A stretch of 64,000 bases of DNA from Halogeometricum rufum (GTDB lineage Archaea > Halobacteriota > Halobacteria > Halobacteriales > Haloferacaceae): the NCBI RefSeq assembly GCF_900112175.1, contig NZ_FOYT01000002.1:124001-188000 (forward strand), in the 5' to 3' direction. Below the pieces are notes generated by a model, which was not told the origin of the DNA, did no database searches, and saw only the letters and a program-made list of their open reading frames with translations. Made by a program: the position numbers and the translations under genes. Below are positions 46,337-54,416 of the stretch, piece by piece (within the stretch, counting starts at the first letter, position 1; every line of letters starts with the position of its first letter).

Positions 46337-47443
46337 ATGGGTATCGCTGAGACCTACTCGCGCGGTCGCCGACTCGCAGTTGACCGACCGGGGGCGCTTC
46401 TGTTGGCCGTCGTCGGGGTGCTGCTTCTCGGAGACCTTCTGGTCGGTCTCGCCACCGGACAGACGACGTTCAGCGGCGTGGGGTCGCTGGTCTGGGACGG
46501 CCTGATGCGTGGGCTGGTGATCGGTCTGGCGGGTATCGGACTGTCGATGACGTACAGTATCTTGAACTTCGCGAACTTCGCGCACGGCGATTACATCACC
46601 GCTGGCGCGTTCTCCGGGTGGGCGACGACGTACGTCATCGCCGGACTCGGACGCGCCGACATCGGTGCGCTGATGCTCGTCGGCGCCGGTGGGTCGGTGT
46701 TCGGTGGGACACTCGGCATCGGCGTCACGGGGACACCGGTGGCCGTACTCGGCGGCCTGGTCGTCGCGGGTGCGTTCGCTATCGTGCTCTCGTTGGGCGT
46801 CGACCGGTTCGTCTTCCGGCCGATTCGCGACGAGGACGGTATCACGCTCCTCATCACGAGCATCGGCGTTGCGTTCGCGCTTCGGTACATGATGCAGTTC
46901 GTGTTCGGGTCGGGCGTCCGGGGGACCACGGCGCAACCGCCGGCGCTGTCGGTGTACTTCGTCGACGGTGCCATCCGAATCAACATGCACGACCTGACGC
47001 TGGCCGTCGTCGCCGGTGGACTGATGCTCGGCGTCCACCTCCTCCTCCAGCGGACGAAACTGGGGAAGGCGATGCGTGCGATGGCGGACAACGAGGACCT
47101 CGCGCGCGTCACGGGGATTCCGACCGAGCGCGTCGTCCGGTCGGTGTGGATCATCGGCGGCGGCCTCACCGGCGTCGCGGGCTACATGTTCGTCCTCTGG
47201 AAGGGGACGCTCGGCTTCAACGACGGCTGGCTGTTGCTCTTGCTCATCTTCGCCGCCGTCATCCTCGGCGGTATCGGCTCCATCTACGGCGCCATCACCG
47301 GCGGACTCGTCATCGGTCTGACGGCGTCGCTGTCGGTGCTGTGGATTCCCTCGGCGTTCGCCCGCGCGGCGGCGTTCCTCGTCATGATCGTCATCCTGCT
47401 CGTGAAACCGTCCGGGCTCTTCAGCGGGAGGTCCACCGCATGA
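46337..47443 (+). CDS. livH: Branched-chain amino-acid ABC transporter permease LivH
   Basis: A 368-residue permease with about eight to nine membrane helices. Family motifs are GLSMTYSILNFANFAHGDYIT near residue 73, and KLGKAMRAMADNEDLARVTG with AAVILGGIGSIYGAITGG in the C-terminal half. With LivM it forms the channel for Leu/Ile/Val or related amides. First gene of livHMGF; its stop overlaps livM by 4 nt. Confidence 0.93.
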   Translation: MGIAETYSRGRRLAVDRPGALLLAVVGVLLLGDLLVGLATGQTTFSGVGSLVWDGLMRGLVIGLAGIGLSMTYSILNFANFAHGDYITAGAFSGWATTYVIAGLGRADIGALMLVGAGGSVFGGTLGIGVTGTPVAVLGGLVVAGAFAIVLSLGVDRFVFRPIRDEDGITLLITSIGVAFALRYMMQFVFGSGVRGTTAQPPALSVYFVDGAIRINMHDLTLAVVAGGLMLGVHLLLQRTKLGKAMRAMADNEDLARVTGIPTERVVRSVWIIGGGLTGVAGYMFVLWKGTLGFNDGWLLLLLIFAAVILGGIGSIYGAITGGLVIGLTASLSVLWIPSAFARAAAFLVMIVILLVKPSGLFSGRSTA

Positions 47444-48807
47444 GCGTTCGCGAGAACCTCGCCGACCGGATGCCCGGCGGCGACGCGGGCCTCATCGTCG
47501 CCGTCTTGTTGGTGACGTACGCGGCGTACGTCCTCGTCGGTGTCGGCCTCGGCTACTCGCTCCGCGGCCAACTCAACACCATCGCGGTGCTGACGTTCTA
47601 CATCGGCGTCTTCGCCATGCTGGCGCTGGCGCTGAACCTCCACTGGGGGTACACCGGGCTGTTCAACATCGGCATCGTCGGCTTCATGGCCATCGGCATC
47701 TACGTGATGGCGCTGGTGTCGAAACCGCTGTACGAGGCGGGCGGCGCGGCGCAGGTGGGCGGCCTCGGCCTCCCCCTCATCGTCGGCATCGTCGCCGGGA
47801 TGGCCGCCGCGGCACTGCTCGGACTGGTGGTCGCCTTGCCGGCGCTTCGGTTGCGGGCGGACTACCTCGCCATCGTCACCATCGCGATGTCGGAGATAAT
47901 CCGCTTCAGTCTGCTGTCGAACGACCTCCAGCGGTTCCAACTGTTCGGCAACCGCGTCGGCTTCGGCGGTGGCTCGGGGCTCATCCTCGACTTCACCGAC
48001 CCCCTACAGGCGTTCTTCCAGGCGTTCGGGCTGTGGAACGCTTACCTCGGCGTCGTCGACGCGTTCACCGTCGTCGTGCCGAACAACCCGAAACCGGTCG
48101 TCGACGGACTGGTCTACGGCTTCGTCCTCCTGTGCTTCGTCGCCGGGTACTTCTGGCTCCTGAAGCGCACGGGCGAGTCGCCGTTCGGCCGCGTCCTCAA
48201 GGCCATCCGCGAGGACGAGGACGTGGCGAACTCGCTGGGTAAGGACACGAACCAGTTCAAGATCAAGTCGTTCATGCTCGGCTGTGCGCTGATGGGTCTG
48301 GCCGGCATCCTCTGGCTGATGACGCAGGGCGCGGTGACGCCGAACTTCTTCCGGCCGCGCATCACGTTCTTCGTCTGGATAGCGCTCATCATCGGCGGCG
48401 CGGGTTCGAACACCGGGAGCGTCCTCGGCGGCGCCGTCTTCGCGGCGGTGCTCTACCAGGGGCCGCGGTACTTCAAGAACCTCGTCGACACGGTGCTCCC
48501 GTCGACGAGCGCGCCGTCCGGGTTCGGCCCGGCCATCGCACCGCTCATCTCGAACCTCAACCCGGCACCGATGTTCTTCTACACCATCGACAGCATCCGA
48601 CAGCTCCAACTCGTCATCATGGGGCTCGTGCTCATCTGGCTGATGCACAACCGCCCGGAGGGGATGCTCGGCTACCGCAAGGAGACGGCCGCGGGCATCC
48701 CGCTCACGGCGGCACACGCCCGACGCACCGCCGCCGACGGCGGCGAAGTCGACGACGCGGCGCCCGCGACGGACGCCGCGACCGAAGGAGGTGACGACGA
48801 TGAGTGA
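47440..48807 (+). CDS. livM: Branched-chain amino-acid ABC transporter permease LivM
   Basis: A 455-residue permease. Recognisable parts are LALNLHWGYTGLFNIGIVGF, ADYLAIVTIAMSEIIRF, FGRVLKAIREDEDVANSLGK and LIIGGAGSNTGSVLGGAVFA. A long loop and cytosolic Ala/Asp-rich tail (last 50 residues) are extra compared with bacterial LivM. It overlaps livH (ATGA) and livG (8 nt). Confidence 0.92.
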   Translation: MSVRENLADRMPGGDAGLIVAVLLVTYAAYVLVGVGLGYSLRGQLNTIAVLTFYIGVFAMLALALNLHWGYTGLFNIGIVGFMAIGIYVMALVSKPLYEAGGAAQVGGLGLPLIVGIVAGMAAAALLGLVVALPALRLRADYLAIVTIAMSEIIRFSLLSNDLQRFQLFGNRVGFGGGSGLILDFTDPLQAFFQAFGLWNAYLGVVDAFTVVVPNNPKPVVDGLVYGFVLLCFVAGYFWLLKRTGESPFGRVLKAIREDEDVANSLGKDTNQFKIKSFMLGCALMGLAGILWLMTQGAVTPNFFRPRITFFVWIALIIGGAGSNTGSVLGGAVFAAVLYQGPRYFKNLVDTVLPSTSAPSGFGPAIAPLISNLNPAPMFFYTIDSIRQLQLVIMGLVLIWLMHNRPEGMLGYRKETAAGIPLTAAHARRTAADGGEVDDAAPATDAATEGGDDDE

Positions 48808-49654
48808 GACCGAGAGCGGACCGGAGGCCGACGAGTTCGACTCCGAGGCGGAGATAGACGCCACGTCCTCGCCCGACGTGTCGGTCGAGTATCCGCTGCA
48901 GGTCGACGGCCTCAGGAAGACGTTCGGCGGTATCACCGCGGTGGACGACGCGACGTTCCAGGTCGAGAACGGGACGCTGACGGGACTCATCGGGCCGAAC
49001 GGGGCCGGGAAGTCGACGACGTTCAACCTCATCACCGGGATGATAAAGCCCGACGCGGGGACGGTCACGTTCAACGGCGACGACATCACCGGGATGGAAC
49101 CGCACGCCATCGCCAATCAGGGTCTCGTCCGGACGTTCCAGATAGCCCGCGAACTCGAAGACATGACCGTCCTCGAGAACATGATGCTCGCGCCGAAGAA
49201 CCAGCGGGGCGAGAAGCTCTGGCGGTCGGTCACGCCCGGCGTCCGCAACGGCGTCATCGAACAGGAGGAGGAGTTGCTCGACCGGGTGTGGGAGGTGCTG
49301 GAGTTCTTCGAGATAGACCACATCGCAGAGGAGTACGCGGGCAACCTCTCGGGCGGCCAGCGGAAACTGCTGGAGATGGCCCGGGCGCTGCTGACGGACC
49401 CGGACATGCTCCTGCTCGACGAACCGTTCGCCGGCGTCAACCCGTCGCTGGAGAAGCGTCTGCTCACCCACATCCACGAACTGCGGGAGCAGGGCTACAC
49501 CTTCCTTCTGGTCGAACACGACATGGACCTCATCATGGAGAACTGCGAACACGTCATCGTCCTGCATCAGGGGCGCGTCCTCACCGAGGGGACGCCCGAA
49601 GACATCAAGTCCAACGAGGAGGTCATCGAGGCCTACCTCGGGGGGAACGTATGA
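48800..49654 (+). CDS. livG: Branched-chain amino-acid ABC transporter ATPase LivG
   Basis: A 284-residue ATPase. Walker A is GPNGAGKST, the signature LSGGQRKLLEMARALL and Walker B MLLLDEPFAGV. The LivG-type insertion RTFQIARELEDMTVLENMML is present. The N-terminal 35 residues are an acidic extension. A Shine-Dalgarno-like GGAGGTG sits about 9 nt before the ATG at 48800, which decides this start over a GTG at 48791. It overlaps livM. Confidence 0.94.
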   Translation: MSETESGPEADEFDSEAEIDATSSPDVSVEYPLQVDGLRKTFGGITAVDDATFQVENGTLTGLIGPNGAGKSTTFNLITGMIKPDAGTVTFNGDDITGMEPHAIANQGLVRTFQIARELEDMTVLENMMLAPKNQRGEKLWRSVTPGVRNGVIEQEEELLDRVWEVLEFFEIDHIAEEYAGNLSGGQRKLLEMARALLTDPDMLLLDEPFAGVNPSLEKRLLTHIHELREQGYTFLLVEHDMDLIMENCEHVIVLHQGRVLTEGTPEDIKSNEEVIEAYLGGNV

Positions 49655-50406
49655 GTTCCGACGCCACCGCCGCGACGGAGTCCACCCCCGACGTCGAGGG
49701 AGCGGAACTCCTCCGCGTCCGCGGCCTCGACGCGGGCTACGGCGACCTGCAGATACTCACCGACGTGGACATGGACGTCTACGACGGCGAGTACGTCACC
49801 ATCGTCGGTCCGAACGGCGCGGGCAAGTCCACGCTGATGAAGTCCGTCTTCGGACTCACCAACCACATGGGCGGGACCGTCACGTTCGAGGGCGAGGACA
49901 TCACCGGCCTGCGTCCCGAGGACATCATCCACGAGGGCGTCGGCTACGTCCCGCAGAACGACAACATCTTCGCGACGCTCACGGTGCAGGAGAACCTGGA
50001 GATGGGCGCGTACATCCTCGACGAGGTGCCGCAGGACGCCCTCGACGTGGTGTTCGAGCGCTTCCCCATCCTCGAAGAGCGGAAGCAACAGAAGGCGGGC
50101 ACGATGTCCGGCGGCCAACAGCAGATGCTGGCGATGGGTCGCGCGCTGATGCTGGACCCTTCGCTGCTCCTCCTGGACGAACCCTCCGCGGGGCTGGCGC
50201 CGGACCTCGTCGAGGAGATGTTCGACAAGATAGACGAGATAAACGAGGCGGGGACGGCGGTGCTGATGGTCGAACAGAACGCGAAGGAGGCGCTCCGGCG
50301 CTGTGACCGCGGCTACGTGCTCGCCAACGGCGAGAACCGCTACGTGGACACGGGGACGGCGCTCCTGAACGACGAACAGGTTCGCCGGGACTTCCTCGGC
50401 GGATAA
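49651..50406 (+). CDS. livF: Branched-chain amino-acid ABC transporter ATPase LivF
   Basis: A 251-residue second ATPase. Walker A is GPNGAGKST, the signature MSGGQQQMLAMGRALM and Walker B LLLLDEPSAGLAPDLVEEM. The LivF-like GYVPQNDNIFATLTVQENLE is present. The ATG overlaps the livG stop by 4 nt. It ends the operon; the transporter has its binding protein on the opposite strand at 51481-52803. Confidence 0.94.
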   Translation: MSSDATAATESTPDVEGAELLRVRGLDAGYGDLQILTDVDMDVYDGEYVTIVGPNGAGKSTLMKSVFGLTNHMGGTVTFEGEDITGLRPEDIIHEGVGYVPQNDNIFATLTVQENLEMGAYILDEVPQDALDVVFERFPILEERKQQKAGTMSGGQQQMLAMGRALMLDPSLLLLDEPSAGLAPDLVEEMFDKIDEINEAGTAVLMVEQNAKEALRRCDRGYVLANGENRYVDTGTALLNDEQVRRDFLGG

Positions 50407-50493
50407 TCGCGGCACGCGGCTCTTCTTCGACGCGCCGCCCGACGGCGCCTCACCGACCGAACGCGTCGCGCGTCACTTGCACCGCTACGCGCG

Positions 50494-51318
50494 TCACTCG
50501 CACACCGGCAGCACGGTGTCGATGTGGGGGACGCCCTCGCGAATCTCTACGGTCGCGCGCGTCGTTCGGCAGTAACAGGCGGCGTACGACGCGGTGTCGG
50601 CTCCGTCGGTCGCCTCGACGCGCAAGTCGTACTCGTCGCCGATGGGGACGTCGAACGCGACGCTCCCCTCCCCGGCGGGTACCGTCTCGGTCGTCTCGAC
50701 GACAGTCCCGTCGTCGCCGGACAGCGTCAGCGTCAGGTCGCGCGCCGAGCCGTCGGCGTTCTCGACGGCGACCGACTGCTCGCTCGGCCACGCGCACCCG
50801 GCGCGGACCGATCCGTCCTCGGCGACGAGGACGGTCAGACGCGGCCAGTGCCAGTTCTCGGGTATCGACCACTCGTACGTCGTTCGCCGGCCGTCGCCCG
50901 TCTCGACGACCACGTCGTAGGTGGCGTGCGAGGCGACTATCGTCTCGGAGGCGGCCTCCGCCCCGGCCCCCACGTCGAACGTCCGCTCGTAGAACCGGTC
51001 GCCCTCGTACGCGACGGCGACGGTCACCGTCGCCGCCTCGCCCGTCGCGTTGCGAACGTCGGCACCCGCGGGGCCGAGGATGCGCTTCGCGCCGGGGACG
51101 ACGTACGCGTCGCCGGTCGGCGTTCCGGTCGAGGGGGTCTCTCGGGTCGTCCCCGTCTGCCGGTCCGTCGTCCGGGTCCGCTCGTGCGTCGTCCGCGTCG
51201 GGGACGGGTCGGTGGGCGTCGCCGTCGCCGCCGGACCGCCGCTTCCGTCGTCGGACAGGCAACCGGCGGCACCGAGGAGCGACGACCCGAGGGCCGCGAG
51301 GAGGGCGCGTCGGTGCAT
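50494..51318 (-). CDS. Secreted lipoprotein, function unknown
   Basis: A 274-residue lipoprotein. The signal MHRRALLAALGSSLLGAAGC ends in a lipobox (Cys20), followed by a Thr/Pro/Arg-rich stalk. The body has beta-rich repeats resembling Ig-like or CARDB domains, such as VEVTVAVAYEGDR-type strands around residues 95-110 and VENADGSARDLTLTLSGDDG. Cys residues near the end (ASYAACYC) may form a disulfide. It is 162 nt downstream of the permuted binding protein on the same strand, so it may be co-transcribed. Confidence 0.7.
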   Translation of the reverse strand: MHRRALLAALGSSLLGAAGCLSDDGSGGPAATATPTDPSPTRTTHERTRTTDRQTGTTRETPSTGTPTGDAYVVPGAKRILGPAGADVRNATGEAATVTVAVAYEGDRFYERTFDVGAGAEAASETIVASHATYDVVVETGDGRRTTYEWSIPENWHWPRLTVLVAEDGSVRAGCAWPSEQSVAVENADGSARDLTLTLSGDDGTVVETTETVPAGEGSVAFDVPIGDEYDLRVEATDGADTASYAACYCRTTRATVEIREGVPHIDTVLPVCE

Positions 51319-51480
51319 CGAGTCGGTCGTCTCGCCCGACTCCCGAGTATCTTCTGCTCGCACGGACACGTCGCGGTGGTGACTCCGCGCGCACGGACCG
51401 CCTCGACGCGGTACGGTGGCAGCGCGTCGCGTCGGCGCCGTCGCTCGCCGGCCGGCGTCGAAAGAAAAGTCGGAGTTGCG

Positions 51481-52803
51481 TCAGTTGTCCGGACCGGACA
51501 GCGCCGTCTCGATGACGGACGAGTACGAGGACTCGCCAATGTTGAACGCCGTCTGGCTGTACACTTCGCCGTCGAAGCTGTCCTGGAACACCTGCGTGAA
51601 CCGCTCGGACAGCTGCTGACCGTAGTCGTTGTTGACGTACAGCGTCGCGACGCTCGACGCCTCCAGACGCTCGGACATGACCTGCGCCATGACGCGGCCC
51701 TGCAGGCGGTCCGACGGTGCCGTCCGGAAGATGTAGTCGTTGTCGTCGAGGTTCGTCACCGACAGCGCCGTCGAGGACGGCGAGCAGCCGACGACTTCGT
51801 TCGGGATGAACGCCTGCTGGGAGACGGGGACGTTCACGCCGGAAGAGGCGGTCCCGCAGACGCCGGGGACGCCCGCGCTGACGAGCGACTGGGCCGCCGC
51901 GACGCCGGCGTCGGGCGACGTCTGCGTGTCCTCTATCTGCGCGTTGACCGTGAGTCCGGCCGGGTTTGCGTCGTTCACCTGCATGGCCGGTAACTGCGCG
52001 GCCTGAATCATCGGCGCGCCCGTCGAGGCGAGGTCGCCCGTCTCCGGGAGGAGAATCCCCACCGAAATCTCGCGGTCGGACCCGCCCGGACCGCTGTCGG
52101 CCGACGGGCCCGCACCGTCGGGGTTCGAACCCTCGAAGCTCTGCGTCTCCAACGTGTTGGTCGAACTGGAGTCGGTGCCCGCGAACTCCCAGATGGCGTA
52201 CGCGGCCGAGGCCGGGTCGCCGTTCTGGTCGAAGTTCGTCGCGGACGAAGCGCCTTGGAAGTTGATGTCGTCGCCGTTGGCGGCCGCTTCGACCGCTTCG
52301 ACGAAGTTCTCCGGGCCGTACTCGTCGCCGCCGGGGTTGGCGATGCGGCGCATCTGCTCTTTCAGCGCTGCACCGCTGTTCTCACCCGCCGCGGCGTTCG
52401 CGAGGATGAGGAGTGCCACGGAGTCGTACGACTGCGAGGTGAACACACCCGGTGCCGCACCGTACTCGTCCTGGAAGAGCGTGTTGAACGCCTCCTGGTT
52501 CGGACCCCCCGCCGCCGGGGCCGTCCCGGTGACGTTCGCCATGTCGTTGCCCACCTGTCCGGGCATCGCGCCGTCGCGGAGCCCGTCCGGGACGAGAATC
52601 TGCTCGGAGCCGTCCGACTGGCTGTAGTAGTCGCGGAACAGCTGAATCCCACTCTCGGGGTAGCCGATGACGACCAAGCCGTCCGGACCGCTGCCGCCGC
52701 CCCCACCGGGGCTTCCGATGCACCCTGACAGTCCCGCTGCACCCACAGCACTCGCTGCGCCCGCTCGCTTCAGAAATTCACGGCGTGCGATATCACGTGC
52801 CAT
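51481..52803 (-). CDS. Liv-type substrate-binding lipoprotein with permuted domain order
   Basis: A 440-residue Tat-type lipoprotein (RREFLKRAG; lipobox LSGC, Cys28). The body matches the periplasmic-binding family used by Liv transporters, but its halves are swapped. Residues 43-225 (LVVIGYPESGIQLFRDYY to NTLETQSFEG) normally form the C-terminal part. Residues 244-440 (REISVGILLPETGDLAS to SSVIETALSGPDN) normally come first. A Gly/Ser/Pro linker joins them. The natural junction SGPD-x-LVVIG is split between the two ends. The ends share a 10-bp direct repeat. It probably serves LivHMGF, encoded convergently. Confidence 0.88.
   Translation of the reverse strand: MARDIARREFLKRAGAASAVGAAGLSGCIGSPGGGGGSGPDGLVVIGYPESGIQLFRDYYSQSDGSEQILVPDGLRDGAMPGQVGNDMANVTGTAPAAGGPNQEAFNTLFQDEYGAAPGVFTSQSYDSVALLILANAAAGENSGAALKEQMRRIANPGGDEYGPENFVEAVEAAANGDDINFQGASSATNFDQNGDPASAAYAIWEFAGTDSSSTNTLETQSFEGSNPDGAGPSADSGPGGSDREISVGILLPETGDLASTGAPMIQAAQLPAMQVNDANPAGLTVNAQIEDTQTSPDAGVAAAQSLVSAGVPGVCGTASSGVNVPVSQQAFIPNEVVGCSPSSTALSVTNLDDNDYIFRTAPSDRLQGRVMAQVMSERLEASSVATLYVNNDYGQQLSERFTQVFQDSFDGEVYSQTAFNIGESSYSSVIETALSGPDN
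51487..51496. repeat. 10-bp direct repeat (GTCCGGACCG), copy at the gene's 3' end; partner 52681-52690
   Basis: GTCCGGACCG occurs here (codons for the final SGPD) and at 52681-52690 (codons for SGPD after the signal peptide). The spacing is 1194 nt, exactly 398 codons, so joining the two copies would keep the frame and restore the usual domain order. Confidence 0.9.
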
Positions 52804-53022
52804 GTGACACGCAAAGGCAGTACCCGTTTATAAATCTACCTTTCGCCTGACCGCGGCCGGGCGATTTCGACGGTATGAACCCCGCTGTCCGATGCTGAGC
52901 GAGTGCAGGACGTTCTCACACACGCCCGGTTCATCGGTGCGCGGTACGCTCGCTCGCGGACGCCCCGTCCCCGGCGGCGGCGAATCGCCACGCTCAAATC
53001 GCCTCGGACGCCTTCTCCACCG

Positions 53023-53676
53023 ATGACCATCCCGTCGTTCGTCATCGGTATCGCGGGCGGGACCGGCGCGGGCAAGACCACCGTCGCACGCCTCATCACG
53101 GAGAACGTCGGCGAGTCCGTCACGCGCATCCCCATCGACAACTACTACGAGGACCTGAGCCACCTCGAACTGGACGAACGGGAGGCGGTCAACTACGACC
53201 ACCCCTCGGCGTTCGAGTGGGACCTCCTGCACGACCAACTCGCCACGCTACTCGAGGGACAACCCATCGAGATGCCGGTGTACGACTTCGAGATACACAA
53301 CCGGAAGGACGAACCGGAGACGGTGGTGCCGACCGACGTCATCATCGTCGAGGGCATCCTCGCGCTGTACGACGAGGACGTCAACGAGATGTTCGACCTC
53401 CGACTCTACGTCGAGACGGACGCCGACGTTCGCATCCTCCGGCGCATCCAGCGCGACGTCATCGAACGCGGCCGCGACCTCGAAGGCGTCATCGACCAGT
53501 ATCTCTCGACGGTCAAGCCGATGCACGAGCAGTTCATCGAACCGACGAAGAAACACGCGGACCTCATCATCCCGGAGGGAGCCAACAGCGTCGCCGTGAA
53601 CCTCCTCGAGGAGAAGGTGATGGCGGAAGTCGAGGGCGACGCGACGCGCGACTGGGAACGGCCGTCGGCGGAGTAG
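53023..53676 (+). CDS. udk: Uridine kinase
   Basis: A 217-residue P-loop kinase converting uridine/cytidine to the monophosphate for pyrimidine salvage. Walker A is GIAGGTGAGKTTVARL. NYDHPSAFEWDLLHDQL, MPVYDFEIHNRK and VIIVEGILALYDEDV are typical of Udk/PRK-type kinases. The ATG at 53023 is used; the in-frame upstream region is Arg-rich shadow. Upstream and downstream genes are on the other strand, so it is monocistronic. Confidence 0.93.
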   Translation: MTIPSFVIGIAGGTGAGKTTVARLITENVGESVTRIPIDNYYEDLSHLELDEREAVNYDHPSAFEWDLLHDQLATLLEGQPIEMPVYDFEIHNRKDEPETVVPTDVIIVEGILALYDEDVNEMFDLRLYVETDADVRILRRIQRDVIERGRDLEGVIDQYLSTVKPMHEQFIEPTKKHADLIIPEGANSVAVNLLEEKVMAEVEGDATRDWERPSAE

Positions 53677-53727
53677 CGGCGCGCGGCCGACCGGAACCGA
53701 GATTCGCAGAAGGGTACGAACCGAGAC

Positions 53728-54051
53728 TCAGGCGCGCTTCTTCGTGTCGACGAACTGGTCGGCGCCCTCGTAGAACCAGTAGCCGTTCTCGCGCATCGCC
53801 TTGCCGACGGCCTTGTGGAACGGCACGAAGGCGTCGAACGACTCCTCCTCGACGCCCTCGAAGATGTCTCGGAGCGAGACGACCGTCTCGTAGTCGATGC
53901 GAATCGGGTCGTCGCCGTGTTCGGCGACGAACTCCTCCACGGAGAGGGGGAAGTCCTCCTCTTCGTCTATCTTCTTGGCGATGATCGCCTGCCCGTACTT
54001 GCGCTTCCCCTCACTCCCGTCCTCGCCGTCGGGGTCGTGTGGCCAGTCCAT
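53728..54051 (-). CDS. Haloarchaeal hypothetical protein (DUF5785-like)
   Basis: A 107-residue acidic protein starting MDWPHDPDGEDGSEGKRKYG. Conserved-looking elements are DFPLSVEEFVAEHGDDPIRI, DYETVVSLRDIFEGV and AMRENGYWFYEGADQFV. It is probably a halobacterial family (DUF5785; name from memory). No catalytic motif seen. The ATG at 54051 is preferred to an upstream start within the non-coding spacer. Confidence 0.75.
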   Translation of the reverse strand: MDWPHDPDGEDGSEGKRKYGQAIIAKKIDEEEDFPLSVEEFVAEHGDDPIRIDYETVVSLRDIFEGVEEESFDAFVPFHKAVGKAMRENGYWFYEGADQFVDTKKRA

Positions 54052-54130
54052 ATCCCTGTGTTGGAAGGCCAACCCATAGCCGTTACGCATCTTCGGAGCG
54101 CGGCGGCCGCCGGCGACGTGGCCGTGGCGC

Positions 54131-54170
54131 GTGGGTCACTCGCAGAACGCGGTGGGACTGGGATTCGAAC
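54131..54170. repeat. Truncated copy of tRNA-Ser(UGA) 3' end plus flank (direct repeat with 54274-54313)
   Basis: 40 nt, one mismatch, offset 143 nt. Both copies carry about 20 nt of 3' flank followed by the last 21 nt of tRNA-Ser (acceptor 3' strand, T-stem 3' strand, most of the T loop). This copy stops at GATTCGAAC and continues into unrelated repetitive DNA. It is the same arrangement as beside tRNA-Leu at 13170. Confidence 0.8.
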
Positions 54171-54292
54171 TCACTCGTTTCGCTCGCGTGTGCTCGCTCC
54201 ACTCGCTGCTCGAATTCCAGTCGTCTTCTGGTTCGCTCGTTCGTGCGTGGCGAGCACACGAGGTGCTCGCCGGGTGGGCCACTCGCAGAACG

Positions 54293-54375
54293 CGGTGGGA
54301 CTGGGATTCGAACCCAGGAGGCCGAAGGCCACCTGCTTTCAAGGCAGGCGCAATAGTCCACTCTGCCATCCCACC
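54293..54375 (-). tRNA. tRNA-Ser (anticodon UGA)
   Basis: Minus strand: acceptor GGTGGGA/TCCCACC, discriminator G. The anticodon loop CTTGAAA gives UGA. The long variable arm with GGCC-TTCG-GGCC hairpin is typical of class-II tRNAs, and the T loop is TTCGAAT. No intron. A truncated 3' copy lies about 120 nt downstream. Confidence 0.95.
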
Positions 54376-54416
54376 AGCGAATCGACGTTCTCGGCGGTCG
54401 TTCTAAGGCTTGTCGG

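Noticed and set aside
51319..51480. Frameshifted continuation of the binding protein beyond its stop
   Set aside because: None of the downstream frames resembles the missing half; that half is already present at the N-terminus.
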